Shown here: positions 1-7,122 of the stretch, in pieces | Layout of the letters: every line of letters begins with the position of its first letter | How positions within the stretch are numbered: position 1 is the stretch's first letter | Assembly: GCA_910584945.1 (NCBI GenBank) | Contig: CAJUDY010000066.1 | Span: 1 to 11,804 of the forward strand | Direction of reading: 5' to 3' | Length of the DNA stretch: 11,804 bases | From: an uncultured Lachnospiraceae bacterium | GTDB taxonomy: Bacteria; Bacillota; Clostridia; Lachnospirales; Lachnospiraceae | Notes under the pieces: model-generated | The model's database searches: none | The model's input: the letters and a program-made list of their open reading frames with translations, nothing else | Told to the model about the DNA's origin: nothing | Position numbers and translations under genes: made by a program

Positions 1-49
1 CCTAAAGGTTTCGCCTTAAGGCGAGGGTTTTAACCCCATTATACAGACA
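1..49. mobile_element. Possible end of an IS200/IS605-type element
   Basis: The kinase-like homology ends abruptly at about position 49, and the remaining bases to the window edge are rich in palindromes: CGCCTTAAGGCG at 12-23 and GGGTTTTAACCC at 25-36. Subterminal hairpins without terminal inverted repeats are characteristic of IS200/IS605-like transposon ends. On the minus strand the junction follows GAATTTAT, a plausible AT-rich target. No transposase is visible in the window, so this is inference from the break in homology and the hairpins. Confidence 0.35.
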
Positions 50-1594
50 ATAAATTCCTCTGCCAGGCCGCTTTCCCGGGCGGCAACTGCCACCAGCTCC
101 TTGTAATAACAGGGAATATCCAGTTTTTCTGCCACCAGCTGCCCAATCCGTTTTCCGGCTGAGCCGTGCTCTCTGGCAATCGTGATAATCACTCCCTGGC
201 GGGAAGGCTGTATGACTGCCGCAGGCTCATTCACTTTCTTTTCCTGCCCTAATTCCTTCCATATCCGGACCATCACCACTGCCGTAAAGAAAGCAGCAAG
301 CACATCCGCAATCGGAGCCGCCCAGAAAATGCCGGTAACGCCCATGAAAACAGGGATCAGCAGGGAAAATACAATCAGCAGCGCATCCCGCAGGACGGAC
401 AGCGGCGCGGCTGCCTTCGCCTTGGCGATAGACTGCAGGAAGATCGCGCACACCTTCTGGACGCAGGTGACAAGGATAAGGGAAAGGTAAATCCGCAGAC
501 AGAGCACGGAAAAATCAAAATAAACCGGGTCATCCGCCGAGCCGAACATCCGGATGAACACGCCGGGGATTGCTTCGAACAGAACAATGCAGACCAGACC
601 TACAACGGCAGTCCACTGAACCATCCGCTTCAGCAGCTCCCGTACCCGGCCATAGTTCTTTGCGCCATAGTTATAGCCCACAATGGGCTGTGCCCCGGCA
701 GCGATGCCTATGGCAATATTCAGCACAATCTGAAAGAGTTTCATAATGACCACAAATGCCGCCAGAGGGATATCCGCGCCATAAACGGAACGCGCACCAT
801 ACTTCACCAGCAGGATATTGTTGACATCCGTAATAACCACGATCGAAAGCTGCGTCAGGAGACTGGAAGTCCCCAGGAGCCATTACCGGCTTTAAAAGCG
901 CCACACTCGGCCTGAAGCTGCCTGCTCCCACCCGGAATGTCTTCGGACGCCTTAAATAGGCCGCACAGATCAGGAAGCTTATAAACTGTCCCAGGATAGT
1001 CGCCCATGCCGCTCCTTTGATCCCCATATCAAGGACAAAGATGGCAACCGGGTCGCCGATGATATTGATGACTGCACCGGTAAACATGGCAACCATGGCA
1101 TATCTGGGGCTGCCGTCCGCCCGAATGATGGAGGCAAGGGTATTCTGCGTCATGGCAAGAGGCATCATGGCAAAGATGATCACGCCATAGTCGTGCGCCA
1201 TCTGTATGTTTGCGTCCGTGGCTCCAATCATGCGCAGCAGGCCGTCGCCCCACAGGTAGGCGATGACAATCACTACCACACCAGAGAGAAAAGACCCAAG
1301 AACCGCACTGCCGACACTCCTGTGGATATCCTGTGTCTCCCCGCGCCCCAGAGAAACGCTCAGTGCGGCGGCCGCCCCGTCGCCAAAGAACAGGCTTAAA
1401 CCCCACCCTACTACCGTAATCGGGAAGATCACACCGGTGGCGGCGTTGCCAAGATAACCCACGCCGTTGCCCACAAAGATCTGGTCTACAATGTTATAAA
1501 GACATGAGATGATCAGGGAACAGATGCAGGGGATCGCAAACTGCCACAGCAGCTTTCCCACTTTTTCCGTACCAAGATAATTGCTATTTTCCAT
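16..1594 (-). pseudogene. MATE efflux transporter with C-terminal cytidylate-kinase-like domain, frameshifted and truncated
   Basis: The start at 1594 (MENSNYLGTEKVGKLLWQFA) has AAGGAG upstream. The first 241 or so codons are a normal MATE N-half, with IVDQIFVGNGVGYLGNAA near residue 34. A run of four G at 871-874 (minus strand) breaks the frame: with three, the protein reads APGTSSLLTQLSIVVITDVN and continues through GAQPIVGYNYGAKNYGRV, the second-half MATE motif. After a charged linker (WKELGQEKKVNEPA) comes the start of a cytidylate-kinase-like P-loop domain, VIITIAREHGSAGKRIG, then YYKELVAVAARESGLAEEFI. Similarity stops there and the frame closes after ten unrelated codons (VCIMGLKPSP) in palindrome-rich DNA. 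The kinase domain has lost most of its usual 200 or so residues. The G-run could be a sequencing error; the 3' truncation could not. Confidence 0.82.
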
Positions 1595-1618
1595 AAAAGC
1601 TTCTCCTTTTTCCCGCAC

Positions 1619-1684
1619 AAAAAACGACACCCAAAGCACCCGTACCGTAATCAGATTTACGCGCGGTGCGCCACATGTGTCGTT
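1619..1684 (-). promoter_or_regulatory. Structured leader with terminator-like hairpin upstream of the MATE gene
   Basis: In the MATE leader, AACGACAC (1684-1677) can pair with GTGTCGTT (1630-1623), ending directly in a run of six T (1624-1619). Inside it GCACC (1669-1665) pairs with GGTGC (1640-1636), and CGTAA (1661-1657) pairs with TTACG (1650-1646) around a six-base loop. The result is one long hairpin with two internal loops and a terminator-style T-run, 25 nt before the MATE start codon. This suggests transcription attenuation, possibly ligand-controlled. I do not recognise a known riboswitch class. Alternatively it is a plain read-through terminator. Confidence 0.5.
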
Positions 1685-1713
1685 GAATTTGCACTATTTC
1701 ATTTCCAGATGAT

Positions 1714-1742
1714 ATTATACTTTTTCCGCCTTTCAAGTGCAA
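1714..1742 (-). promoter_or_regulatory. Putative sigma-A promoter for the MATE gene
   Basis: A perfect TATAAT (1719-1714, minus strand) lies 17 nt after TTGCAC (1742-1737), a weak -35 hexamer. TTGAAA overlaps the spacer and could pair with TATCAT instead. Transcription from here would give a leader of about 110 nt before the MATE start codon. Confidence 0.5.
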
Positions 1743-1810
1743 AGGACATTTTTCACAAAAAAATGGCGGCCCTCCATTTATCAAAAATATACAAAGTTCA
1801 TGGAGCAAAT

Positions 1811-1838
1811 AAAAACGGGACCTCCGCAGAAGTCCCGT
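1811..1838 (-). terminator. Rho-independent terminator after the UPF0303 gene
   Basis: On the minus strand ACGGGAC...GTCCCGT forms a 7-bp GC-rich stem (1838 to 1815), extended by partial inner pairing across CTTCTGCGGAG, and is followed directly by TTTTTATTTG. It lies about 80 nt after the UPF0303 stop and before the MATE promoter, separating the two units. Confidence 0.85.
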
Positions 1839-1918
1839 TTCATTATGCAGTATATACAAAAAAGTGACACCCTGGGTCATTTGGCAGAATCCAGTCCGGT
1901 CAGTACACGAATATCCGG

Positions 1919-2416
1919 TTAAAAGCTCACCGGCAGCCGCGGAATCCCGTCAATCCGCAGATACTGGCTCATACACGCCGCCGCGAACTCATGGTCCGCC
2001 ATGTGATCCAGGCCGGACACCACCACGCTTCCGATCACTCCGGCTCCCGCCACACGGATAGGGAATCCGCCTCCGCACGCCACATATTCCTGCGCGTTCA
2101 ATCCCCGGTCCTCCAGCGTCTCCTGATTCTTTTTCATCAGCATAAACAGTCTTAAACTGCTCATCTCCACATTCCGGACCGTATTGTACTTTCTGGTAAG
2201 CCACAGTTCGTTGTTATAATTCGTTCCCTTGAATCCGTACTGAAACACGGTATAGCCGTTATTCAGCCGGATACTGATGGCGACCGGAAGGTGGTTCCTT
2301 GCCGCTTCCGACACCATCAGGCTGCCAAGCTCCCAGGCGTCTTCATTGGTAAAGTGGGAAAACTGAAGGATCTCCTCCTGCATTGCCAGTATTCTGATCG
2401 ATTCTTCCAACATCAT
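1919..2416 (-). CDS. UPF0303 / heme-degrading-domain (HbpS-like, DUF336) protein
   Basis: A 165-residue soluble protein of the UPF0303 group, related to the HbpS/GlcG-like (DUF336) fold. The family is sometimes labelled heme-degrading, but a biochemical role for this subgroup is not settled. Visible family blocks are FTNEDAWELGSLM (22-34), LPVAISIRLNNGYTVFQYG (43-61), and GGGFPIRVAGAGVIGSVVVS (115-134) followed by a conserved DH (positions 136-142). Length is normal and the frame is intact, unlike the neighbours on both sides. AGGAGG precedes the first of two ATG codons at 2416. It has its own promoter and terminator and so is a single-gene transcription unit. Confidence 0.85.
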   Translation of the reverse strand: MMLEESIRILAMQEEILQFSHFTNEDAWELGSLMVSEAARNHLPVAISIRLNNGYTVFQYGFKGTNYNNELWLTRKYNTVRNVEMSSLRLFMLMKKNQETLEDRGLNAQEYVACGGGFPIRVAGAGVIGSVVVSGLDHMADHEFAAACMSQYLRIDGIPRLPVSF

Positions 2417-2449
2417 ACGCGAATTCCTCCTACGATTGTATTTGTCCTA

Positions 2450-2478
2450 AGTATAACACTTTTTCGGTCAGAATACAA
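2450..2478 (-). promoter_or_regulatory. Sigma-A-type promoter for the UPF0303 gene
   Basis: On the minus strand, TTGTAT (2478-2473) and TATACT (2455-2450) are separated by 17 nt, about 30 nt before the ribosome site of the UPF0303 gene. The spacing is ideal and the hexamers match the consensus well (4/6 and 5/6). There is no better gene for it to serve. Confidence 0.6.
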
Positions 2479-2498
2479 ATTTACTAAAATCTTCTTTC

Positions 2499-2984
2499 TT
2501 ATTCCGCCTTCAGATCCGGATATCCGAAAGTAGGAACTTTACTCATCCCCCCGTCTACCGTCAGATAGATTCCATTCACAAAGCTGCCCGCCGTGGAAGC
2601 CAGATACAGGCAGGCGTTGCCGATATCCGCCGGGCATCCCAGTCCTCCTGTGTGGTTTCCTGAAGCTTCAGCATCGGATAGTTTCCGGCATTATTCACCA
2701 GAATGTCTACGGTTCCGTAGACGTCAGCCGTCTTTTCCACCATCTCCTGCACGGACCTTTCGTCTCCCACATCACAGCCGATGCCCGTGACCCTAAGTCC
2801 CATGGACAAAAATCCGTCCGCAACCTCCTGTACTCTCGCCTCATTCCTTCCGCAGATCACACAGTTTGCCGCCTGCCTGAGCCAACCGGAGTGTGATCCC
2901 ATAACCGATTCCTTTTGCGCCGCCGGTAACAATCGCGGTCTTTCCTGTCAGATCAAATAAATCCATGATATCTTTCTGCATCAT
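2499..2984 (-). pseudogene. Short-chain dehydrogenase/reductase (SDR), degraded
   Basis: From the ATG at 2984 (preceded by AAAAAGGGGAAT) the frame reads MMQKDIMDLFDLTGKTAIVT, then GGAKGIGYG, the SDR Rossmann glycine motif. An extra base around 2868-2873 shifts the frame; the next part reads NCVICGRNEARVQEVADGF and later DVYGTVDILVNNAGNYPM, the NNAG motif. At about 2633-2636, just after TTQEDWD, sequence jumps to the C-terminal signature PADIGNACLYLAS, then FVNGIYLTVDGGMSK, ending at 2499. The segment with the catalytic Ser and Tyr-x-x-x-Lys has been deleted, roughly 100 residues. It lies 18 nt after the flavin oxidoreductase remnant and was probably in the same former operon. Not functional as it stands. 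Confidence 0.85.
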
Positions 2985-3002
2985 ATTCCCCTTTTTCCTT
3001 TC

Positions 3003-3555
3003 CTATTGTATTTTCCTCACTGCCATATTGGCCGCCATGATTGCGCCTTTAATGTTATCAATCTTGTCGCAGTCCCCGATCTTGATCACGGACGGTATGG
3101 CCTGAACCAGTTCCTCATACATCTCGTCATTTTTCTTCCTGCGTCCGGAGTAGATCAGCACGTTATTCTCAAAGTTCTGGGCGCCGTACTCGTCTCCCCT
3201 CCGATTCCAGAGCGGAGTCATAAACTGATCCAGAAGATACCCCACATGTCCGTGGATTTCGATCACATCCACCCCCGCCCGCTTACAGGCCCCTGCGGCA
3301 ACGCCAAAAGCATGGACAATCTCATGGATCTCTTCGATCGACAAGGCTCTTGTCATGGAAGAAGGATCAAAAAACAGGGATTTTCAGAAGCGGAGACATT
3401 GACGCCGCCTGGAACCATCTGCGCATTCCGTCCCAGCCCGCAGGACAACTGGACAATAACCGAAGAGCCATAGCCGTGAATCCGATCACAAAGCGATTTT
3501 TCACTCCATGTTTTCCAATACAGGTTCGTTCAAAAAGTCTGTTAAAATCTGCCAT
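3003..3555 (-). pseudogene. Old-yellow-enzyme/2-enoate-reductase-type flavin oxidoreductase, degraded
   Basis: Four separate pieces of one long (about 650-residue) NADH:flavin oxidoreductase survive in order. Piece 1 starts at 3555 after AAGGAGGGG with MADFNRLFERTCIGKHGVKN, the FMN-barrel start. Piece 2, in another frame from about 3460, reads VIVQLSCGLGRNAQMVPGG. Piece 3 (after a frame change at the A6 run 3369-3374) reads FDPSSMTRALSIEEIHEIVH and on through IEIHGHVGYLLDQFMTPLWN, the typical barrel motif. At about 3180 it jumps to the extreme C-terminus (IYSGRRKKNDEMY, then IGDCDKIDNIKGAI), losing most of the barrel end, the FeS region and the FAD/NAD domains. At least two internal deletions plus one frameshift make this non-functional. 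The original substrate is unknown. Confidence 0.85.
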
Positions 3556-3606
3556 ATAAATCCCCTCCTTATATACAACTGTCACTGGCTTCCCGGAAAG
3601 CATCAG

Positions 3607-3711
3607 TTATCTTGGACGATCCAGGGTGAGCTTTGGATTGTTCTCTCCGGATGGCTCCGCCTGAAAGAAATCTTTTAGATCGTAAAAAAGAATATCCGCA
3701 TTTAATTTCAT
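3607..3711 (-). pseudogene. N-terminal remnant of a probable PucR-like transcriptional regulator
   Basis: A 34-codon frame starting MKLNADILFYDLKDFF and ending LTLDRPR before a stop. The pattern MKLN-x-x-ILF...L..F...L.L.RP resembles, from memory, the beginning of PucR/CdaR-type regulators in Lachnospiraceae, which are several hundred residues long; nothing that would follow is present. It lies just upstream of a broken flavin oxidoreductase, a sensible place for a regulator. With so little sequence the family assignment is tentative; it could also be a fortuitous small frame. Confidence 0.35.
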
Positions 3712-3756
3712 ATTTTTAACCTGTTATTTTTTGCTGTCACGCAATGACCAGCGACA

Positions 3757-4010
3757 TCAGATAGAAGGGAACCGCTTCCCCCGGATGGTCAGTCTTTTCG
3801 CCTCCTCATAAGTGTTGGCGGTCATAGGCGCGGGAAGGGACGCCTCCTCTGGCTCCACTGGCTCCACTGGCTCTCTGATCTCTTTTGCTCTCACTTTTCC
3901 GCAAGACTTCTCTGGGTGATGGAGCCGCCCAGAAAACCAATGGTCAATTCCCCGCCCAGGCGGGCCCTGTCCATACAGGCGGCGAGTCTGCGGTCATTTG
4001 CCCGATCCAT
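3757..4010 (-). pseudogene. SGNH/GDSL hydrolase remnant (putative carbohydrate acetylesterase)
   Basis: The first 39 codons (4010 to 3891) read as the N-terminus of an SGNH hydrolase, including the nucleophile block LTIGFLGGSITQRS, then stop. In another frame from about 3892 to 3757 the reading continues as VRAKEIREPVEP, then EEASLPAPMTANTYEEAKRL, which resembles the segment following the catalytic domain in Lachnospiraceae SGNH proteins. The catalytic core between (oxyanion Gly/Asn blocks and the Asp-x-x-His) is missing, so there is an internal deletion as well as a frame change. Near the joint is a short imperfect tandem repeat of CCAGTGGAG. Only 2 nt separate the start from the phosphomutase stop, so the intact ancestor was the next operon gene. 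A role in removing acetyl groups from mannan oligosaccharides is inferred from known mannan loci. Confidence 0.7.
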
Positions 4011-4012
4011 CT

Positions 4013-5737
4013 TTATTTTACCATCTCCGTCATGGCGTTTTTCAGTTCTTTCAGAGCCTTTTCCGCTGTTTCCAGACTGCCTTCTCTCACGCCCATATAA
4101 AATTTCACCTTCGGTTCCGTCCCGGAGGGCCGCACACAGCACCAGGCGCCGCCTTCCAGTTCATAGTAGAGGACGTTGGATTTGGGAAGCCCCGTGGACG
4201 TCACCTTACCCGAAGCGAGCTCCAGGCGGGTGTCCGCCTCATAGTCCCGGAGGGCGATCACCTTGTAAGCTCCGATTATTCTAGCAGGATTACTTCTCAT
4301 ATCTGTCAGAATCTTCCGAATCCGCTCGGCGCCGTCCACGCCCTTCATGGTGATGGACACCAGATCTTCCTTATAATAGCCGTATTTTTCATAAATGTTC
4401 AGCATCTGATCCCACAGCGTCAGTCCTTTTTCCTTATAGTAAGCCGCCGCCTCGCACAGAGCCATCACCGCCACCACCGCGTCCTTGTCCCGGGCGTGGG
4501 TGCCCACCAAGCAGCCGTAGCTCTCCTCATAGCCGAACAGATACTCATAAGAATGATTCTGTTCAAAGAACTTGATCTGTTCCCCGATGTATTTGAAGCC
4601 GGTCAGCACTTCGATGACTTTGACCCCGTACTCTTTGGAAATCTCATCCGCCATGTCGGAGGACACGATGGTTTTGACCAGCGCTCCGTTCTTCGGAAGC
4701 CTTCCCAACTCCCGGCGCACGGACAGCTCATACTCCGCGATCAGAAGCCCGGACATATTGCCGGTGAAGGGTACATATTCCCCGGTCTTTGTATCTTTTG
4801 CATAGACTCCCAGCCGGTCCGCGTCCGGGTCCGTGGCCAGCACCAGATCCGCGTCGGTCTCTTTCGCCAGCTTTAGCGCCAGCGCAAATGCTTTTGGATC
4901 TTCCGGATTCGGATAGGACACGGTGGGGAAATTGCCGTCCGGCAGTTCCTGCTCCGGCACCACCTGCACCTGGGTAAATCCAAGCTCCGAGAGCACCCTT
5001 CTCACCGGAAGATTGCCGGTCCCGTGAAGAGGCGTGTAGACGATCTTCAAGCTGTCCGCCATCCGGTGAATCGCCCCGGGACTTAAGACCAGCTTTTTCA
5101 GCTCTTCCATATAACGGTCGTCGATCTCCTGACCGATCACTTTAAAAAGTCCCTTTTCCTCCGCCTCGCTCCGCTCCATTATGCGGATGGACGAAAAGTC
5201 CGTCACCGCGTTTACCTCCGCGATGATCTCTTTGTCTTTGGGGGCCGTGATCTGGGCGCCGTCCTCCCAGTACACTTTATATCCGTTGTATTCCGGCGGA
5301 TTATGGCTGGCTGTGATCACGATCCCGGCGATGCAGCCAAGCTCCCGCAACGCAAAAGAAAGCTCCGGCGTAGGGCGAAGCGCCTCAAAACGATAGGTGC
5401 GGATTCCGTTGGCGTTCAGGCAGAGCGCCGTCTTCTCGGAAAATTCCACGGACCTGTTCCGGGAGTCGAAGGCGATGGCCACACCCTTGTCCTGGCCGCT
5501 CTGCTTTTTGATATAGTTGGCAAGTCCCTGAGTGGCCTTGGTCACCGTGTACACATTCATCCGGTTGGTCCCGGCCCCGATCACGCCCCGCAGGCCTCCG
5601 GTCCCGAAGGACAGGTCTTTATAAAACCGATCCTCAATCTCCTTCTCATCCCCGGCGATCCCACGGAGCTCCTCCCTGGTCGCCTCGTCAAAGGTCAGGT
5701 CGCTGCACCATTGTTCATATCTCTCTCTAAAATTCAT
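4013..5737 (-). CDS. Phosphoglucomutase/phosphomannomutase (alpha-D-phosphohexomutase)
   Basis: A full-length 574-residue cytosolic phosphohexomutase. All four active-site loops are present: the phosphoserine loop TASHNP (S144), the metal loop DPDADR (D303, D305, D307), the sugar-specificity loop GYEESYG (402-408), and the phosphate-binding loop RPSGTEPK (536-543). The N-terminal FGTGGLRGVIGAGTNRMN (44-61) is typical of the long Firmicute PgcA-like group. These enzymes interconvert hexose 1- and 6-phosphates. Here the phosphorylase neighbours imply mannose-1-phosphate to mannose-6-phosphate, and also glucose-phosphate interconversion. A GGGGAAAGAG ribosome site precedes the ATG. The stop is 2 nt before the start of the broken SGNH gene, marking the same operon. 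Substrate preference (Glc versus Man) cannot be decided from the loop sequence alone. Confidence 0.93.
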   Translation of the reverse strand: MNFRERYEQWCSDLTFDEATREELRGIAGDEKEIEDRFYKDLSFGTGGLRGVIGAGTNRMNVYTVTKATQGLANYIKKQSGQDKGVAIAFDSRNRSVEFSEKTALCLNANGIRTYRFEALRPTPELSFALRELGCIAGIVITASHNPPEYNGYKVYWEDGAQITAPKDKEIIAEVNAVTDFSSIRIMERSEAEEKGLFKVIGQEIDDRYMEELKKLVLSPGAIHRMADSLKIVYTPLHGTGNLPVRRVLSELGFTQVQVVPEQELPDGNFPTVSYPNPEDPKAFALALKLAKETDADLVLATDPDADRLGVYAKDTKTGEYVPFTGNMSGLLIAEYELSVRRELGRLPKNGALVKTIVSSDMADEISKEYGVKVIEVLTGFKYIGEQIKFFEQNHSYEYLFGYEESYGCLVGTHARDKDAVVAVMALCEAAAYYKEKGLTLWDQMLNIYEKYGYYKEDLVSITMKGVDGAERIRKILTDMRSNPARIIGAYKVIALRDYEADTRLELASGKVTSTGLPKSNVLYYELEGGAWCCVRPSGTEPKVKFYMGVREGSLETAEKALKELKNAMTEMVK

Positions 5738-5797
5738 CTCTTTCCCCTTTCGCTTCCGTTTCTATTTTCCTAATTGTAGTATCTCACGAAAGCCTTG

Positions 5798-6433
5798 TCA
5801 ATCTCTGCCTGCATCGGATGTCCGAACCGCGCATTTTCGTATCACCTTGGTATTCAAAAACGCCGTCCCCCCAAATCCGAAGACTACATACAGCGGCAGC
5901 ACCGCCATCACATAATACACATCCAGAATCAGGCAGATCAAAAGAACATTGTTGAGCGCCGCCATCACAAGCGTCGCCGGCAGATGAAGGACGGCCCGGC
6001 GGGCCGCTTCTTTTAAACTCTCCATCCCGCTCTTCTCTCCCTCCGACAGCACCGCCGGAAACCACGCGAACACCAGTTCCCGCAAGAGAATCAGACACCC
6101 GGTTCCGACGCCCACCGCTTTCCAGATCCCGTTCATCCCCACATAACCCAGGAAGATCACGTCGAATACAAGCAGCGCTCCCGAAAAAAGAAGAAAAAGC
6201 CATACCAGTACGCTTCTGCGAAAACTCCCTGTAAAGTACCGGAAAAAGGTTCTCGGCACGCTCCCCTCCGTCCCCTCCTCCATCTCGCGGAAGGTTCCGT
6301 ACATGGCCGCCGACGACGCCCCCAGAGTTACCACCGGAAGCGAGCAGAGAAGAAACAGCAGGTTGACGATGATCACATCGCCGAACCGCCCCATGGCTTC
6401 AAAAAACGGATTGTCTATGTTCAGTTTTTTCAT
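5798..6433 (-). CDS. DUF624/YesL-family integral membrane protein
   Basis: A 211-residue polytopic membrane protein of the YesL/DUF624 family, whose members are often encoded next to sugar transport and polysaccharide-utilisation genes but whose function is not established. The family signature near the N-terminus is visible: NPFF, then LLFLLCSLPVVTLGASSAAM (residues about 25-44). Further hydrophobic segments follow at about 77-100, 106-129 and two near the C-terminus. I placed the start at the ATG at 6433 (MKKLNIDNPFF) rather than 10 codons upstream, because GGGAGGAGAGG stands 6 nt before it and DUF624 proteins begin this way. The spacing TGA-C-ATG to the upstream gene indicates coupling. 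A 60-nt gap without an obvious terminator separates it from the phosphomutase gene. Confidence 0.87.
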   Translation of the reverse strand: MKKLNIDNPFFEAMGRFGDVIIVNLLFLLCSLPVVTLGASSAAMYGTFREMEEGTEGSVPRTFFRYFTGSFRRSVLVWLFLLFSGALLVFDVIFLGYVGMNGIWKAVGVGTGCLILLRELVFAWFPAVLSEGEKSGMESLKEAARRAVLHLPATLVMAALNNVLLICLILDVYYVMAVLPLYVVFGFGGTAFLNTKVIRKCAVRTSDAGRD

Positions 6434-6434
6434 G

Positions 6435-7106
6435 TCACACCTCTCCTCCCAAAGCAAATGCAAGAAATGCCCGAGCCGCCTCAGGATGCTTCGACTCCGG
6501 CAGATACACCAGCACCATCCGATCCCCGCCCCTCTGCTCCAGGTCCGTCATCAGCCGGGTATCCTCCACATACAGCGCCTCATATCTTCCCTCTTCCTCA
6601 ATCCATGGAAGCTCTGACAATTTCGCCGGATTCCCGGGCCAGAGCTCCCGAAGATCCCCAAAGGAATATTCCAGCTTCTTACAATAGCGGTAAAAGCTCT
6701 CGGGCATCAGCACCGCATCCAGCTCCCCGGAACCCCAGCGGAAGAAAAACTTCTCATAAGAACTCTCGTTGGCGGCTTCCAATTGTACCCCCTCATAAGA
6801 AAATACATAATCCGAATCCACCAGAATCCCTTCCTCCGCGATCCCGGACGCCTCCGCAAAGGCAGAAGTCAGCCGCTCATCCCGCTCATAATCCACCCGC
6901 TGATTCACGATCACGCAAGCGAACTCCTTTTTCGGCTCCCCGAAGAACACATGACGGATCAGCAGGACCAGAAGACCTGCGCCCAGGAAAACGAACAACA
7001 TATGATACCAATAGTAGGTAAGAATGTATTCCGCTTTTTGCTTCCCGTCCATTCCGGCGGTATTTTTGCGGATCTCCGCCCGAATCTTCCATAGCCATGC
7101 TCCCAT
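6435..7106 (-). CDS. Single-span membrane protein of unknown function
   Basis: I do not recognise a named family. The 223-residue protein has a short basic cytoplasmic N-terminus, one strongly hydrophobic segment at about 35-54 (MLFVFLGAGLLVLLI region), and a soluble C-terminal part of about 165 residues, predicted outside the membrane by the positive-inside rule. The soluble part includes GSGELDAVLMPESFYRY (126-142) and PEAARAFLAFAL (208-219), which faintly recall extracellular solute-binding proteins, but this is only an impression. The start at 7106 has a G-rich ribosome site (GGGGGGAATATCT) immediately after the inverted repeat. Its stop lies 1 nt before the DUF624 gene start, so the two are almost certainly co-translated and may work together. 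From memory, such pairs occur beside carbohydrate ABC transporter genes in Lachnospiraceae. Confidence 0.8.
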   Translation of the reverse strand: MGAWLWKIRAEIRKNTAGMDGKQKAEYILTYYWYHMLFVFLGAGLLVLLIRHVFFGEPKKEFACVIVNQRVDYERDERLTSAFAEASGIAEEGILVDSDYVFSYEGVQLEAANESSYEKFFFRWGSGELDAVLMPESFYRYCKKLEYSFGDLRELWPGNPAKLSELPWIEEEGRYEALYVEDTRLMTDLEQRGGDRMVLVYLPESKHPEAARAFLAFALGGEV

Positions 7107-7122
7107 AGATATTCCCCCCGCC

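Noticed and set aside
1584..1880. A 98-codon minus-strand frame across the MATE promoter and leader
   Set aside because: It spans a terminator, promoter and leader hairpin, and shows no protein features.
1898..1908. GGTCAGTACAC here is identical to 7274-7284 at the end of the 165-bp repeat
   Set aside because: Only 11 bases match, flanks differ and no partner arm is present, so chance cannot be excluded; not called as a second copy.
2499..3555. SDR plus flavin oxidoreductase considered as bile-acid (bai-like) genes
   Set aside because: The pairing alone is not diagnostic, the N-terminus does not look like BaiCD or BaiH as I recall them, and both genes are dead.
3721..3760. Weak hairpin (GCTGTCA/TGACCAGC) near a T-run, considered as the operon terminator
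   Set aside because: The T-run is on the wrong side for minus-strand transcription, so it would not terminate the operon.
3846..3876. Short tandem repeat of TGGCTCCAC
   Set aside because: Only two to three copies, lying inside the SGNH remnant; probably a deletion or slippage scar rather than an array.
3998..4876. Long plus-strand open frame opposite the phosphomutase gene (and similar ones opposite 8110-8421, 9386-10359 and 10501-11559)
   Set aside because: These are antisense shadows of well-supported minus-strand genes; they are rich in Pro/Arg/His and show no recognisable motifs or ribosome sites.
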